Part shown: piece by piece, positions 1 through 6,669 of the stretch
How positions within the stretch are numbered: position 1 is the stretch's first letter
How the letters are laid out: the number at the start of each line of letters is the position of its first letter
Virus record (IMG/VR): IMGVR_UViG_3300030090_001584
Span: 1-20,490 of that record
DNA length: 20,490 bases
Reading direction: 5' to 3' (one strand)
From: a virus
The notes under the pieces: model-generated
Database searches by the model: none
The model's input: the letters and a program-made list of their open reading frames with translations, nothing else
Told to the model about the DNA's origin: nothing
Position numbers and translations under genes: made by a program

Positions 1-570
1 AGAGTAATACAGCCTAATAATTCATTAAGTGAATATGTTATCAATAAAAAGCTTATTGATGATAAAACAGATGAAATTAAAACATTTAATGATATTACAG
101 TTGGAAAATATGATGTAATTTATCTAGCAGGTAGTACGCTACCTTCTAATAGATATGCAGAGCTTGAATTCTACATGGATGCTTACCAGAAAGGTTTAGT
201 AGATAGAGTTGAAGTTCTCAAGAAAACAGAAGTATTTGACATGGAAGGTGTATTACAGCGAACTGACCAAATTGGTCAATTGCAAGCTCAAATACAGCAA
301 GCTACAGAAGAAATTAAGAAATTGAAAGGTGACCTACAAACAAGAGATAGGGAATCAGTCAATCTTAGAAAACGAGTTGAAGTCGAGAAGTTTAAGAACG
401 AGCTTGACCAGGTTAGCAATAAAGCAAAGGCTGCAGGTTCAATCTATGAAAAACGTCTTGATGATAACTTAGCCGTAATCAAGCGAGATGTCGCTGATTC
501 AATTAAAAAAGAGACTTCTACCTCTTCAAGCGGCAAGAAGAGCAAGTCGAAAGCGAGTAAAAAGAAATGA
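1..570 (+). CDS. Portal protein, C-terminal part (5' end outside window)
   Basis: The frame is open from the first base and ends at TGA 568-570, giving 189 residues. An internal ATG at 175 would give a 131-residue product, but coding sense continues unbroken upstream, so this is the tail of a longer gene. The stretch around residues 40-80 (GKYDVIYLAGSTLPSNRYAE, then a segment with LKKTEVFD) resembles the C-terminal region of podovirus-type portal proteins as I remember them. The portal is the dodecameric ring at the head vertex through which DNA is packaged and ejected. Residues from about 85 to 160 form a long charged Gln/Glu/Lys heptad-like region that should be a coiled coil. The end is a Ser/Lys-rich basic tail (SKSKASKKK). 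The position directly before a scaffold and capsid gene supports the call. Family assignment is from memory and context; the N-terminal portal domains are not visible here. Confidence 0.72.
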   Translation, partial: RVIQPNNSLSEYVINKKLIDDKTDEIKTFNDITVGKYDVIYLAGSTLPSNRYAELEFYMDAYQKGLVDRVEVLKKTEVFDMEGVLQRTDQIGQLQAQIQQATEEIKKLKGDLQTRDRESVNLRKRVEVEKFKNELDQVSNKAKAAGSIYEKRLDDNLAVIKRDVADSIKKETSTSSSGKKSKSKASKKK

Positions 571-1508
571 CAGATAATATAGATACCCCTATGGAAAGTG
601 CCAATCCTAACGATTCCAATCAGGCATTTGAAGGACCGTGGCCAACCGAGGGCTCTAATAATACGTCAGTTGAGGATGCGTTTTTTGGCAGCCAGGAAAC
701 AACAGAAACACAGGAACAGGCTCCAGCAGTAGCTGAGACCCCTGAACCTGCACCTATACAGGAACAAGCACAAGAGTATTCTGCTAAGAATGATGAAAAG
801 CGATTTGAGTATTGGCAAAGCCAAGCAGCTCAACGAGATAATCAAATAGCAGAAATTCAGCGTCAAAATGAGCAATTACAGTCTCAAATGAGCGCAATGC
901 AAAATGTTCCTACTCAGGAAGCAGAACCTGTAGAAGAGTTCCCTGCACCTCCAGAGAAGCCCAAAAAACCTAGAACATTTAATAGGGAAGAAGCGTATGC
1001 TGACCCTAATAGCGAAAGTGCTAGGTATTTAGATGAATATGAGGAATGGCGTGATGGTATGACTGAATACAATACTTTAAAACAAGAGTATACTGTAAAT
1101 CAGATGCAATCAAAGCTAGATGCTCAAGAGCAAGCAAGACAAGAAGAAATTCAAAGACAAGAAGCTTATTATGCACAGCAGCAACAAATGGCTGACGTTA
1201 ATAATCATCTTCAAGGTCATTATGGATTTAACGACTCTGATGCTCAAGAGTTTATTCAGCAGATGTCAGACCCAAATTCATTATCTTTAGATAATCTTGT
1301 TCAGTTATACAGACTGCAGAAAGGCCAAGGTCAACCACAGCCTAATGCTGGACCAAGTCCTGAGTTCCAACAAACACAAAGAGCTCAGCAGATACCATCT
1401 CCGATGGGTGTCCAAACAGGTCAAGGTGGCGGGAATGATGCAAGAAGTGACTCTGATAAGATTATGGATAGTATGATATCGGATTTTAATAAAAAGAATC
1501 CGTGGTAA
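567..1508 (+). CDS. Putative capsid scaffolding protein
   Basis: A 313-residue acidic, Gln/Glu/Pro-rich protein whose ATG overlaps the portal stop as ATGA. Residues 1-75 are low-complexity and probably disordered. Residues about 80-115 and 165-215 are heptad-like and very rich in Gln and Glu (QAQQQQM-type runs), consistent with coiled coils. Between them lies a Pro/Lys-rich linker (APPEKPKKPR). The C-terminus is short and basic (DFNKKNPW), as in scaffolds that contact the coat protein through a charged C-terminal helix. No catalytic motif is visible. Scaffolding proteins usually show this composition and sit between portal and major capsid genes, and position is the main evidence here. A structural protein of another kind cannot be ruled out. 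The upstream ribosome binding site is only a weak purine run, so translation is probably coupled to the portal gene. Confidence 0.68.
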   Translation: MTDNIDTPMESANPNDSNQAFEGPWPTEGSNNTSVEDAFFGSQETTETQEQAPAVAETPEPAPIQEQAQEYSAKNDEKRFEYWQSQAAQRDNQIAEIQRQNEQLQSQMSAMQNVPTQEAEPVEEFPAPPEKPKKPRTFNREEAYADPNSESARYLDEYEEWRDGMTEYNTLKQEYTVNQMQSKLDAQEQARQEEIQRQEAYYAQQQQMADVNNHLQGHYGFNDSDAQEFIQQMSDPNSLSLDNLVQLYRLQKGQGQPQPNAGPSPEFQQTQRAQQIPSPMGVQTGQGGGNDARSDSDKIMDSMISDFNKKNPW

Positions 1509-1510
1509 CC

Positions 1511-1549
1511 AACTCTACTCGAAGGTCCCACGACAGCTGAGAGAGAGTT
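1511..1549 (+). promoter_or_regulatory. Possible leader hairpin upstream of the capsid gene
   Basis: AACTCT (1511-1516) pairs with AGAGTT (1544-1549), and after a bulged A at 1517, CTC (1518-1520) pairs with GAG (1541-1543). This gives nine pairs around a 20-base loop. It lies in the 60-base untranslated gap before the major capsid gene, the longest gap in the window apart from the terminator region. A ribosome binding site AAGAGGT follows at 1554-1560. The pairing is seen; any role in mRNA stability, processing or translation is a guess. Confidence 0.3.
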
Positions 1550-1568
1550 AATTAAGAGGTATTAAAAG

Positions 1569-2993
1569 ATGGCAAATGTCTATTCTAACGGAACGGGACA
1601 AGGCGCTAACTTTACAGGTGAAAGCCTGAATAATACTCGTAGAAAGTTTGATTTTGGTGATAGGGTTGCCGAACTTGCTCCTCAGCAAAGTCCTTTCTTC
1701 GTATATTTAAATAAAGTGGCGAAAAAGCCCACTAATGACCCCGTGTTCAAGTTTCTTGAGCAAAGACATCAGTGGCAAAGACGTAATTTTAAAGTTGTAG
1801 AGGCGTTTAACCCAGGAGCTGAAGCTGTAGGAACAGCTTTAGCAGATGGCGAAGATTTGCATATTGGTCAATATTATGATGATTACGGTAAAATATCATC
1901 AACAAGCCAATGCGTTAAATCAATCGTTCCTGGTTGCGTGATAGCTGTAGCTAATGACGATGGAACAGTAAGACGTTTTAAAGTGTCTGAAACTGCTACA
2001 GTAGAAACTGCTGAAAATACAGCTGCTAGTGATGGAGCATATATCATGCATGATACTAAATTTGGCAATGTTGCTGGGGTTGGTGCTACCGAAATTACGG
2101 GTGAAGCATTAATTCCTCTTGGTGAAGCTGTCGATGCTGCTGAAGCATGGGCTATAGGAAATCAAGGCCATATTATTGGAAGTGCATGGGCTGAAGGAAC
2201 TGATTCTCCTCTTGGATGGGAAGACAAGTTATTTGACAGAGAAGGATTTTGCCAAATATTTAAAACTGGCATGAATATCTTTTCTGGAACATCTCTTGCT
2301 ACTGAATACAGAGGCATAAAGAATGAGTTCCAAAGAATCTGGACAGACAAGCTTATGGAGCATAAAATGGATATTGAGCAAGCTATGTTATTTGGCTATG
2401 GCTCAGTAGACGTTGATGGAACGATTGCAGGGACAGTAAATACAGGTTCTCCATTAAGAACTTCTTGGGGTATTATTCCTTATACAGAAGCTTACGGAAA
2501 AGTGTATAGCATGTCTTATGCTTCTTCTGGTTATGACGCTTTCTTAGATGCAATGGAAGATTTCTTTGCACCTGAAGGCGGAAATTCTGGAAATAAACTA
2601 GTTCTTTGTTCAAGAAAAGTTATTACTTATCTTAATAAAATGGGTAACGGCTCTTTCTTAAATAACTCTGTAGGTTCTTCTCAATATCGTTTAGATGTGC
2701 AAAACATTAAGGGCTCATTTGGTCATCAAGTAACAATGGTAAATACCATTTTTGGTAATTTACACTTTATTGCTGACCCTCTATTAAGAGGACCTTATGA
2801 AAACTATTGTGTTGCTGTAGATATGAAGAATGTAGCATATAGACCACTAGTGGGTAACGGTATTAGTCGAGATACCTTCATTGAAACTAACGTACAAGAC
2901 AACGGAGTTGATGGCAGACAAGATATGGTCATTACTGAAGCTGGTCTTGAAATTAGTCTCCCTGAAACTCACGCAGTTCTTAAGTTTTCTTAA
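1569..2993 (+). CDS. Major capsid protein
   Basis: A 474-residue protein that would form the icosahedral shell. The call rests on position (portal, scaffold, then this gene), on size, and on features typical of HK97-fold coat proteins. There is an N-terminal segment with RVAELAPQQSPFFVYLNKV, a long acidic helix around residues 240-275 (EYRGIKNEFQRIWTDKLMEH) before MLFGYGS, and a C-terminal part rich in beta strands that ends LPETHAVLKFS. Residues about 120-200 are Ala/Thr/Glu-rich and beta-like, and may be an inserted or surface domain. No protease or other enzymatic motif is visible. The start ATG at 1569 follows AAGAGGT and a 60-base leader. Expression is probably high, since a strong terminator lies just after the next small gene. 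I cannot name the exact coat family without a profile search. Confidence 0.82.
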   Translation: MANVYSNGTGQGANFTGESLNNTRRKFDFGDRVAELAPQQSPFFVYLNKVAKKPTNDPVFKFLEQRHQWQRRNFKVVEAFNPGAEAVGTALADGEDLHIGQYYDDYGKISSTSQCVKSIVPGCVIAVANDDGTVRRFKVSETATVETAENTAASDGAYIMHDTKFGNVAGVGATEITGEALIPLGEAVDAAEAWAIGNQGHIIGSAWAEGTDSPLGWEDKLFDREGFCQIFKTGMNIFSGTSLATEYRGIKNEFQRIWTDKLMEHKMDIEQAMLFGYGSVDVDGTIAGTVNTGSPLRTSWGIIPYTEAYGKVYSMSYASSGYDAFLDAMEDFFAPEGGNSGNKLVLCSRKVITYLNKMGNGSFLNNSVGSSQYRLDVQNIKGSFGHQVTMVNTIFGNLHFIADPLLRGPYENYCVAVDMKNVAYRPLVGNGISRDTFIETNVQDNGVDGRQDMVITEAGLEISLPETHAVLKFS

Positions 2994-2995
2994 GT

Positions 2996-3002
2996 AGGAG
3001 GT
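2996..3002 (+). promoter_or_regulatory. Consensus ribosome binding site AGGAGGT
   Basis: AGGAGGT lies five bases before the ATG at 3008. It is the fullest match to the anti-Shine-Dalgarno sequence that I found in the window. It implies strong translation of the small protein after the capsid gene, as expected for a protein needed in many copies per virion. Confidence 0.75.
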
Positions 3003-3007
3003 AGATT

Positions 3008-3472
3008 ATGGCTTGGACAGAAGATAGTGTAGGTGGTGTCAAGAGAATGTATAATCTTGACTTAGGAACTACTTTAGATGCAAATGGAACAGCATTAACA
3101 AATGCTACTGCTGCTCTTTCAGATGCAATTAAAGTAGGAACTCATGTAGCACTAGGGACTATAAGTGTAACTACAGAAATTGACGACGCTTCTAGTGGAG
3201 CAATTGTTGTAGATTTATATGCTTGTAATACTGAAGACGGAACATATGTTAAGGTTGCAGATGATGTAGCTACTGCATATGGTAGTGGTGGCAATGCTAA
3301 TGGATATACTGGAGGGACAGTTAATCTAGCATTATATCCATACCCCTTTTTTAAGATAGCTTTGCATTCAGCAGCTGATGAAAGTAGCAATCATTTTAGG
3401 GTGATTGTTTCTCAAGCTGATGGAGCTCAAGCTGATGTTTCAATTGGCGGTATTGGAGCTGACCCATCATAA
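3008..3472 (+). CDS. Putative head decoration or minor capsid protein
   Basis: A 154-residue protein, Gly/Ala/Thr/Ser/Val-rich, with alternating hydrophobic residues suggesting an all-beta fold (for example GTISVTTEIDD, GAIVVDLYAC and FFKIALHSAA). It has no signal peptide, membrane segment or catalytic motif. It follows the major capsid gene by 14 bases, has the best ribosome binding site of the window, and is the last gene before a strong terminator. The pair would therefore be made together in large amounts. That pattern fits a capsid-decorating or cementing protein. Function is inferred from location and composition only; other virion proteins of similar size would look the same. The opening MAWT is shared with the protein at 7088, but I see no further similarity between the two. 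Confidence 0.55.
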   Translation: MAWTEDSVGGVKRMYNLDLGTTLDANGTALTNATAALSDAIKVGTHVALGTISVTTEIDDASSGAIVVDLYACNTEDGTYVKVADDVATAYGSGGNANGYTGGTVNLALYPYPFFKIALHSAADESSNHFRVIVSQADGAQADVSIGGIGADPS

Positions 3473-3482
3473 TGATGTAATC

Positions 3483-3519
3483 GTTAGGGGGTCTTTATGG
3501 CCCCCTAGCATAATTTTTT
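3483..3519 (+). terminator. Rho-independent terminator after the capsid module
   Basis: GTTAGGGGG (3483-3491) pairs with CCCCCTAGC (3501-3509) with one T-G wobble. The stem can extend inward by TC/GG to leave the five-base loop TTTAT (3494-3498). A run of six T follows at 3514-3519. The stem is GC-rich in an AT-rich region and begins 11 bases after the stop codon. It should end most transcription from the capsid pair, while some read-through would feed the genes from 3533 on. Confidence 0.88.
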
Positions 3520-3532
3520 AAATGGAGAAAAA

Positions 3533-4132
3533 ATGAGTGATTTAACAATAAAACATGCGGGTAGCACTGTTACTCAGACTAGACAAGAAGTGCTATCCAA
3601 CAATAAAAAATTAAGTCAAATGAACATTGATAGCTTTGATATTACTGCTACTTTGACTTCACATGGAACTTCTGGCGATGTAATGTTCGTGACAACTAAG
3701 ATTGAAAATGCAGTAGCAACAAAAGGTGGTAGTGCAATACTGCAATCTCTTAGCGCAGTATTAACAACTAATTCTACAGATGCATCTGGAACTGGTTCTA
3801 GCGCTACAGGCCCTTTTAAACTAGTATTTACATCTAATAGTCAAGTTTTAGGTACTGTAAGTGACTCTTTGGGAAATAGAGTAGTAGATGGTGGGGGCAC
3901 TGGCGGTATCGATAATTGGTCTAGAGCAGTTTTAGATGATACTTTAGCAATAGTAAGTGTATCAAATATTGTAGATATGGGAGAGCTTGCAGTAGCATCT
4001 AAAACTAATATAGGGGCAGTATTAACAGCAGCTTCTGATAGTAGAGATATATATGTTTGGGGAATAACTGATTCAACAAATGACTATAATGGGGCTACTA
4101 TAAGTCTTAAATTTGGGATAGTACAAGATTAA
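3533..4132 (+). CDS. Putative beta-rich virion structural protein
   Basis: A 199-residue protein with no enzymatic motif, signal peptide or membrane segment. It is Ser/Thr/Gly/Val-rich and reads as a beta-sandwich. The segment GDVMFVTTKIENAVATKGGS and the ending NGATISLKFGIVQD recall a small structural protein often seen near the coat gene of environmental tailed phages. That is a recollection, not a search result. The start ATG at 3533 follows TGGAGAAAAA (GGAG at 3524-3527), and the gene is the first after the capsid terminator. Its stop overlaps the next start as TAATG, so it is probably translated together with the lectin-like gene. A head-decoration, tail-accessory or spike-anchoring role would each fit. 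Confidence 0.5.
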   Translation: MSDLTIKHAGSTVTQTRQEVLSNNKKLSQMNIDSFDITATLTSHGTSGDVMFVTTKIENAVATKGGSAILQSLSAVLTTNSTDASGTGSSATGPFKLVFTSNSQVLGTVSDSLGNRVVDGGGTGGIDNWSRAVLDDTLAIVSVSNIVDMGELAVASKTNIGAVLTAASDSRDIYVWGITDSTNDYNGATISLKFGIVQD

Positions 4133-5178
4133 TGTTTCCAACACGTAGAATAGCAACAATGGGTGGCGATAAATTCAGAGATGAGTATTCTGTAGCGTTT
4201 GATGGTACTAATGATTATATAGACTTAGATGCAACATTTAATTATAATGTTCATTCTATATCTATTTGGCTTAAAGAAACAGCAACATCAGGTCAATCAA
4301 CTATATTTGACCATAGAGATGGAAATAATGATGGTATAAACCTTTATTTAACAAGTGGTCAACCAATTTACGCAGTTAATAATGTAGATGCTCATTATAC
4401 ATCTGCTATAGATTTAAATAAATGGTCACATATTGTTTTAACAAATGATGGAAGTACAAGCACTATTTATGTAAATGGTGTTTCAGTTGAAACAGCAGAC
4501 ACGTCAGGTGAAACAATAAATATATCAAGTTCAGCAAATGCAAGATTTGGAAGAGATAATACAGGTAATTATTTTACTGGCAAAATATCAGAAGCTGCTA
4601 TATACGACAAAGCATTATCAGCATCTGAAGTAAGGACACTATACAATAACAGAGAGCCTTATAACCATAAAGAAGGCATATGCTCATCTGATTTACAAGC
4701 GTGGTGGCGTATGGGTGATTCTGCAATTTATCCAGCTCCTGTTGTTCAAGATGAAGAAAATACAAATTTAGGTGCTAATAAAGTAACAGATGGAGGCTTC
4801 CCAAATGCAGATAACTGGACAGTAAACACAGGTTGGGCAGTAAGTAGTGGAGTAGCAACATGTTCATCTGGCTTTGCTTCATTAGAGCAAGATGTAAGTG
4901 CTGTAGCTGGTGAAATTTATAGAGTAGAATTTCATGTGTCTTCATGGACAGAAGGAGTTATTGTAATAGCTGTTGGCGGGCATATTCTAACAGAGACTAG
5001 TGTCACTAATGGTTATTATGTTAAATTTTTCCAAGCAACAGATACGACAAATTTAAAATTTTACTCCTTAGTTGGGGCTCAATTTAGAGGGAGCATTGAT
5101 AATGTTTCTGTTAAAAAAATTAACGGCAATCCTGGATATTTGCATAATGGAGCCGAAATAGTAGGAGATTCACCTTGA
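4132..5178 (+). CDS. LamG/concanavalin-like plus jelly-roll carbohydrate-binding protein
   Basis: A 348-residue protein with two recognisable parts. Residues about 18-172 look like a LamG/concanavalin A-like domain: the opening EYSVAFDGTNDYIDL, the central NKWSHIVLT (W98) followed by TIYVNGV, and the closing GKISEAAIYDKALSASEV are hallmark positions. Residues about 215-330 resemble the CBM_4_9 type of jelly roll (VTDGGFPNADNWTV, later EIYRVEFHVSSW and finally SIDNVSVKKI). Both folds commonly bind carbohydrate. In a virion cassette this suggests a surface protein that contacts host or environmental glycans. Cysteines are few and no glycosidase motif is visible. The start at 4132 overlaps the previous stop (TAATG); an in-frame ATG at 4159 is a possible alternative, and the ribosome binding site is weak for both. 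The virion location is inferred. Confidence 0.78.
   Translation: MFPTRRIATMGGDKFRDEYSVAFDGTNDYIDLDATFNYNVHSISIWLKETATSGQSTIFDHRDGNNDGINLYLTSGQPIYAVNNVDAHYTSAIDLNKWSHIVLTNDGSTSTIYVNGVSVETADTSGETINISSSANARFGRDNTGNYFTGKISEAAIYDKALSASEVRTLYNNREPYNHKEGICSSDLQAWWRMGDSAIYPAPVVQDEENTNLGANKVTDGGFPNADNWTVNTGWAVSSGVATCSSGFASLEQDVSAVAGEIYRVEFHVSSWTEGVIVIAVGGHILTETSVTNGYYVKFFQATDTTNLKFYSLVGAQFRGSIDNVSVKKINGNPGYLHNGAEIVGDSP
5163..5167 (+). promoter_or_regulatory. AGGAG ribosome binding site for a TTG start
   Basis: AGGAG lies inside the end of the lectin gene, seven bases before TTG 5175. No ATG in that frame is equally well placed, so this site decides the TTG start of the following small gene. Confidence 0.7.
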
Positions 5179-5411
5179 TAGATTACAGTAATAGAAAATG
5201 GGTAATTGTAAATATATCTGATGTAACGCAAGAAATGATAGATAATGCAATACAATCATCTATGGATGCACTAAGAAAAACATTAGATGGCACTAAAGCA
5301 ATACTTAAATGGGATGGCGACACACCTACTTGCTTTGATGGTATGACAACTTATAATCATAGCGAAATATTAACAGAACTTGCTAAATCAACTTGGACAG
5401 AAAATGCATAG
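5175..5411 (+). CDS. Small protein of unknown function, TTG start
   Basis: A 78-residue protein that I do not recognise. It starts at TTG 5175, which overlaps the TGA stop of the lectin gene as TTGA and is preceded by AGGAG at the proper distance. It opens with beta-like sequence (KWVIVNISDV), followed by an amphipathic helix (residues about 17-37, with EMIDNAIQSS and MDALRKT) and then KWDGDTPTCF. There is one cysteine and no membrane segment. The mix of an N-terminal strand, a helix and a short acidic C-terminus suggests a compact soluble protein. The location between a glycan-binding protein and a membrane micro-protein gives no clear function. A virion accessory or assembly role is possible. 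Confidence 0.55.
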   Translation: MIDYSNRKWVIVNISDVTQEMIDNAIQSSMDALRKTLDGTKAILKWDGDTPTCFDGMTTYNHSEILTELAKSTWTENA

Positions 5412-5562
5412 TTCAATAGACACAGTTAAAACGTCTTTCGTTGGAATGGGTGGCACTATGGTAGCTTGGTTAGAAGTCATTCCTCCATTTTTAAGTGCTT
5501 TAACAGCTATAGCTACTTTAATATATATGATATTAAAAATAAAAAACGAGGTTAAAAGATAG
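5404..5562 (+). CDS. Single-span membrane micro-protein, holin-like
   Basis: A 52-residue protein with one predicted transmembrane segment (residues about 26-45, from VIPPFLSALTAI to IYMILK) and a basic C-terminus (KIKNEVKR). The N-terminal 20 residues are polar. I chose ATG 5404, which overlaps the previous stop by eight bases. A TTG at 5380 in the same frame would add eight residues, but that stretch overlaps the upstream gene fully and lacks a good ribosome binding site. Small single-span proteins with a charged C-terminus often act as holins in podovirus-like phages, where they permeabilise the inner membrane at lysis. No endolysin lies next to it, so the lysis role is only one option. 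It could also be a virion-associated or entry protein. Confidence 0.55.
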   Translation: MHSSIDTVKTSFVGMGGTMVAWLEVIPPFLSALTAIATLIYMILKIKNEVKR

Positions 5563-5563
5563 T

Positions 5564-5722
5564 ATGCAAGAAAAGATAGAAAATCTAAAAACTGATTTAT
5601 CAAAAATAACAGCTCAACTAGAACAATTAACTCAGTTAAGATTTAAAATTTTAGGAGCTATTGAAGTATTAGAATCAATAGAGAATGAATCTGATAAAGA
5701 GGAAGTAGAAGATGCCTCATAA
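5564..5722 (+). CDS. 52-residue coiled-coil protein of unknown function
   Basis: A short gene starting ATG 5564, one base after the previous stop, and ending TAA 5720-5722. It overlaps the start of the next gene (5712) by 11 bases. The product is almost wholly helical and charged: MQEKIENLKTDLSKI continues into LEQLTQLRFKIL and ends in a strongly acidic stretch (ESDKEEVEDAS). Heptad spacing of Ile and Leu suggests a short coiled coil. There is no membrane segment. Tight packing on both sides and a sensible composition support it as real. It may pair with the membrane micro-protein before it, in the manner of small accessory proteins that regulate or anchor holins, but this is a guess. Confidence 0.5.
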   Translation: MQEKIENLKTDLSKITAQLEQLTQLRFKILGAIEVLESIENESDKEEVEDAS

Positions 5723-6386
5723 TAGTATATTTACACGAATAAAAGATTTAGTTGGAGATGAAGTGACTAATATTGTAGGTTACAAAGATTTAATTAATTC
5801 TGGTTTTAATCACGCAGCAGACTTAATACCTGTTAATTCAGAGTTATGGAGAACTACTAATTTTCCTTCTAGTGATACTAACTTACAAACTCCTGACGCT
5901 GGAACTTATAAGGTTATATTAGTTACTAGAACAGATTCTGATGGGATTGAAAGAGTTTGCAAAGAAGTTCCTTATGATTATTTAAAAAAAGGTGAAGATA
6001 AGACTAGTATTTATTATAATGAAAAAAACTATAAAAATCCAATATTTAGTTACAAGCCTAGAGGAGATATGGTTGTTAAGCCATTAGGTGGTACTGTTAA
6101 AATATTTAGATTTGAATACTTACAAAATGAAGATTTAACACTAGATTCAGTAACAAATGGATATAGTATGCGATTTCCAGATGCTGCAGTTCAATTTGGA
6201 ATATTAAAGGCTTGTTCTTATCTTTTACAAGCAAAAATTAGTGAAGCAGTTCAAGAAGAAGAAGACAATGAATTGCTTGCTTTGCTACAAAATCAAATAG
6301 CATCAATAGATAAATTAACTCAAGAAGAGATGCAAAGATTAGGATTACCTTTTCAAGCAGTAGGAGATGGCAATGACATTGAATGA
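5712..6386 (+). CDS. Putative head-tail connector or virion structural protein
   Basis: A 224-residue soluble protein placed directly before the adaptor-like genes. AGAGGAAG lies upstream of ATG 5712. The N-terminal third is mixed helix and strand (FTRIKDLVGD, then NHAADLIPVNSELW). The middle is beta-like, with MVVKPLGGTVKIFRFEYL. The last 70 residues are helical (FPDAAVQFGILKACSYLLQ, then acidic ISEAVQEEEDNE). A beta core with terminal helices, together with the neighbours, fits a head-completion or connector role at the portal. No enzymatic motif is seen. The 3' end overlaps the beginning of the next gene by 14 bases, measured from its chosen start at 6373. I cannot assign a named family. 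Confidence 0.5.
   Translation: MPHNSIFTRIKDLVGDEVTNIVGYKDLINSGFNHAADLIPVNSELWRTTNFPSSDTNLQTPDAGTYKVILVTRTDSDGIERVCKEVPYDYLKKGEDKTSIYYNEKNYKNPIFSYKPRGDMVVKPLGGTVKIFRFEYLQNEDLTLDSVTNGYSMRFPDAAVQFGILKACSYLLQAKISEAVQEEEDNELLALLQNQIASIDKLTQEEMQRLGLPFQAVGDGNDIE
6362..6366 (+). promoter_or_regulatory. AGGAG ribosome binding site deciding the 6373 start
   Basis: AGGAG ends directly against an ATG at 6367, which leaves no spacing, but lies six bases before the in-frame ATG at 6373. The second ATG is therefore the likelier start of the adaptor N-terminal gene, and the annotated protein loses two residues. Confidence 0.75.
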
Positions 6387-6669
6387 AATGATAGAATTAG
6401 TTAGGCAACATCATCCCAATATGGCTGATAATGAAATTAGATTACTATTAAACAGAGCATCTGATGATTTTTGCGCTAAAACAGAAATCATTAAACATAG
6501 TTTTAGTTTAGGAGCTAATGTTGACCCTGATTCTACAACTGCAAATAAAAGATATTATAGCTTGCCAAGTGAAATACTTACAATACGAGAAGTATATTTA
6601 AATGATGTTAGAATACCAAGAATAACAGGAAAACCTATAATAGATGATACTACTACGGAGGAAATGTAA
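6373..6669 (+). CDS. Tail adaptor-like protein, N-terminal half (gp11/gp4 type)
   Basis: A 98-residue protein (start argued from AGGAG at 6362-6366). It opens with two helices, MTLNEMIELVRQHHPNM and EIRLLLNRASDDFCAKTEI, then a beta part with RYYSLPSEILTIREVYLNDV and RIPRITGKPI. This order matches the start of adaptor proteins of the T7 gp11 (tail tubular A) and P22 gp4 kind, which dock on the portal and receive the nozzle. The usual protein continues well beyond this point. Here the frame stops at TAA 6667-6669, and the remainder appears in the next frame. The two ORFs together (98 plus 139 residues) would make one adaptor of normal size. The family call is from memory of such sequences; the split is directly visible. 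Confidence 0.6.
   Translation: MTLNEMIELVRQHHPNMADNEIRLLLNRASDDFCAKTEIIKHSFSLGANVDPDSTTANKRYYSLPSEILTIREVYLNDVRIPRITGKPIIDDTTTEEM
6657..6661 (+). promoter_or_regulatory. GGAGG ribosome binding site at the adaptor split
   Basis: GGAGG lies seven bases before ATG 6669, inside the end of the upstream half-gene. Such a good site at the break argues that the downstream half is translated as a separate protein. Confidence 0.75.

Noticed and set aside
666-875. Minus-strand hydrophobic open frame resembling a membrane protein
   Set aside because: Its Leu/Cys/Ile richness is the reverse complement of Gln/Glu codons of the scaffold gene.
5380-5403. TTG start extending the membrane micro-protein by eight residues
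   Set aside because: No good ribosome binding site at proper spacing; ATG 5404 gives a tidy overlap with the preceding stop.
6367-6372. ATG at 6367 as start of the adaptor gene
   Set aside because: AGGAG abuts it with no spacing; ATG 6373 is correctly spaced.
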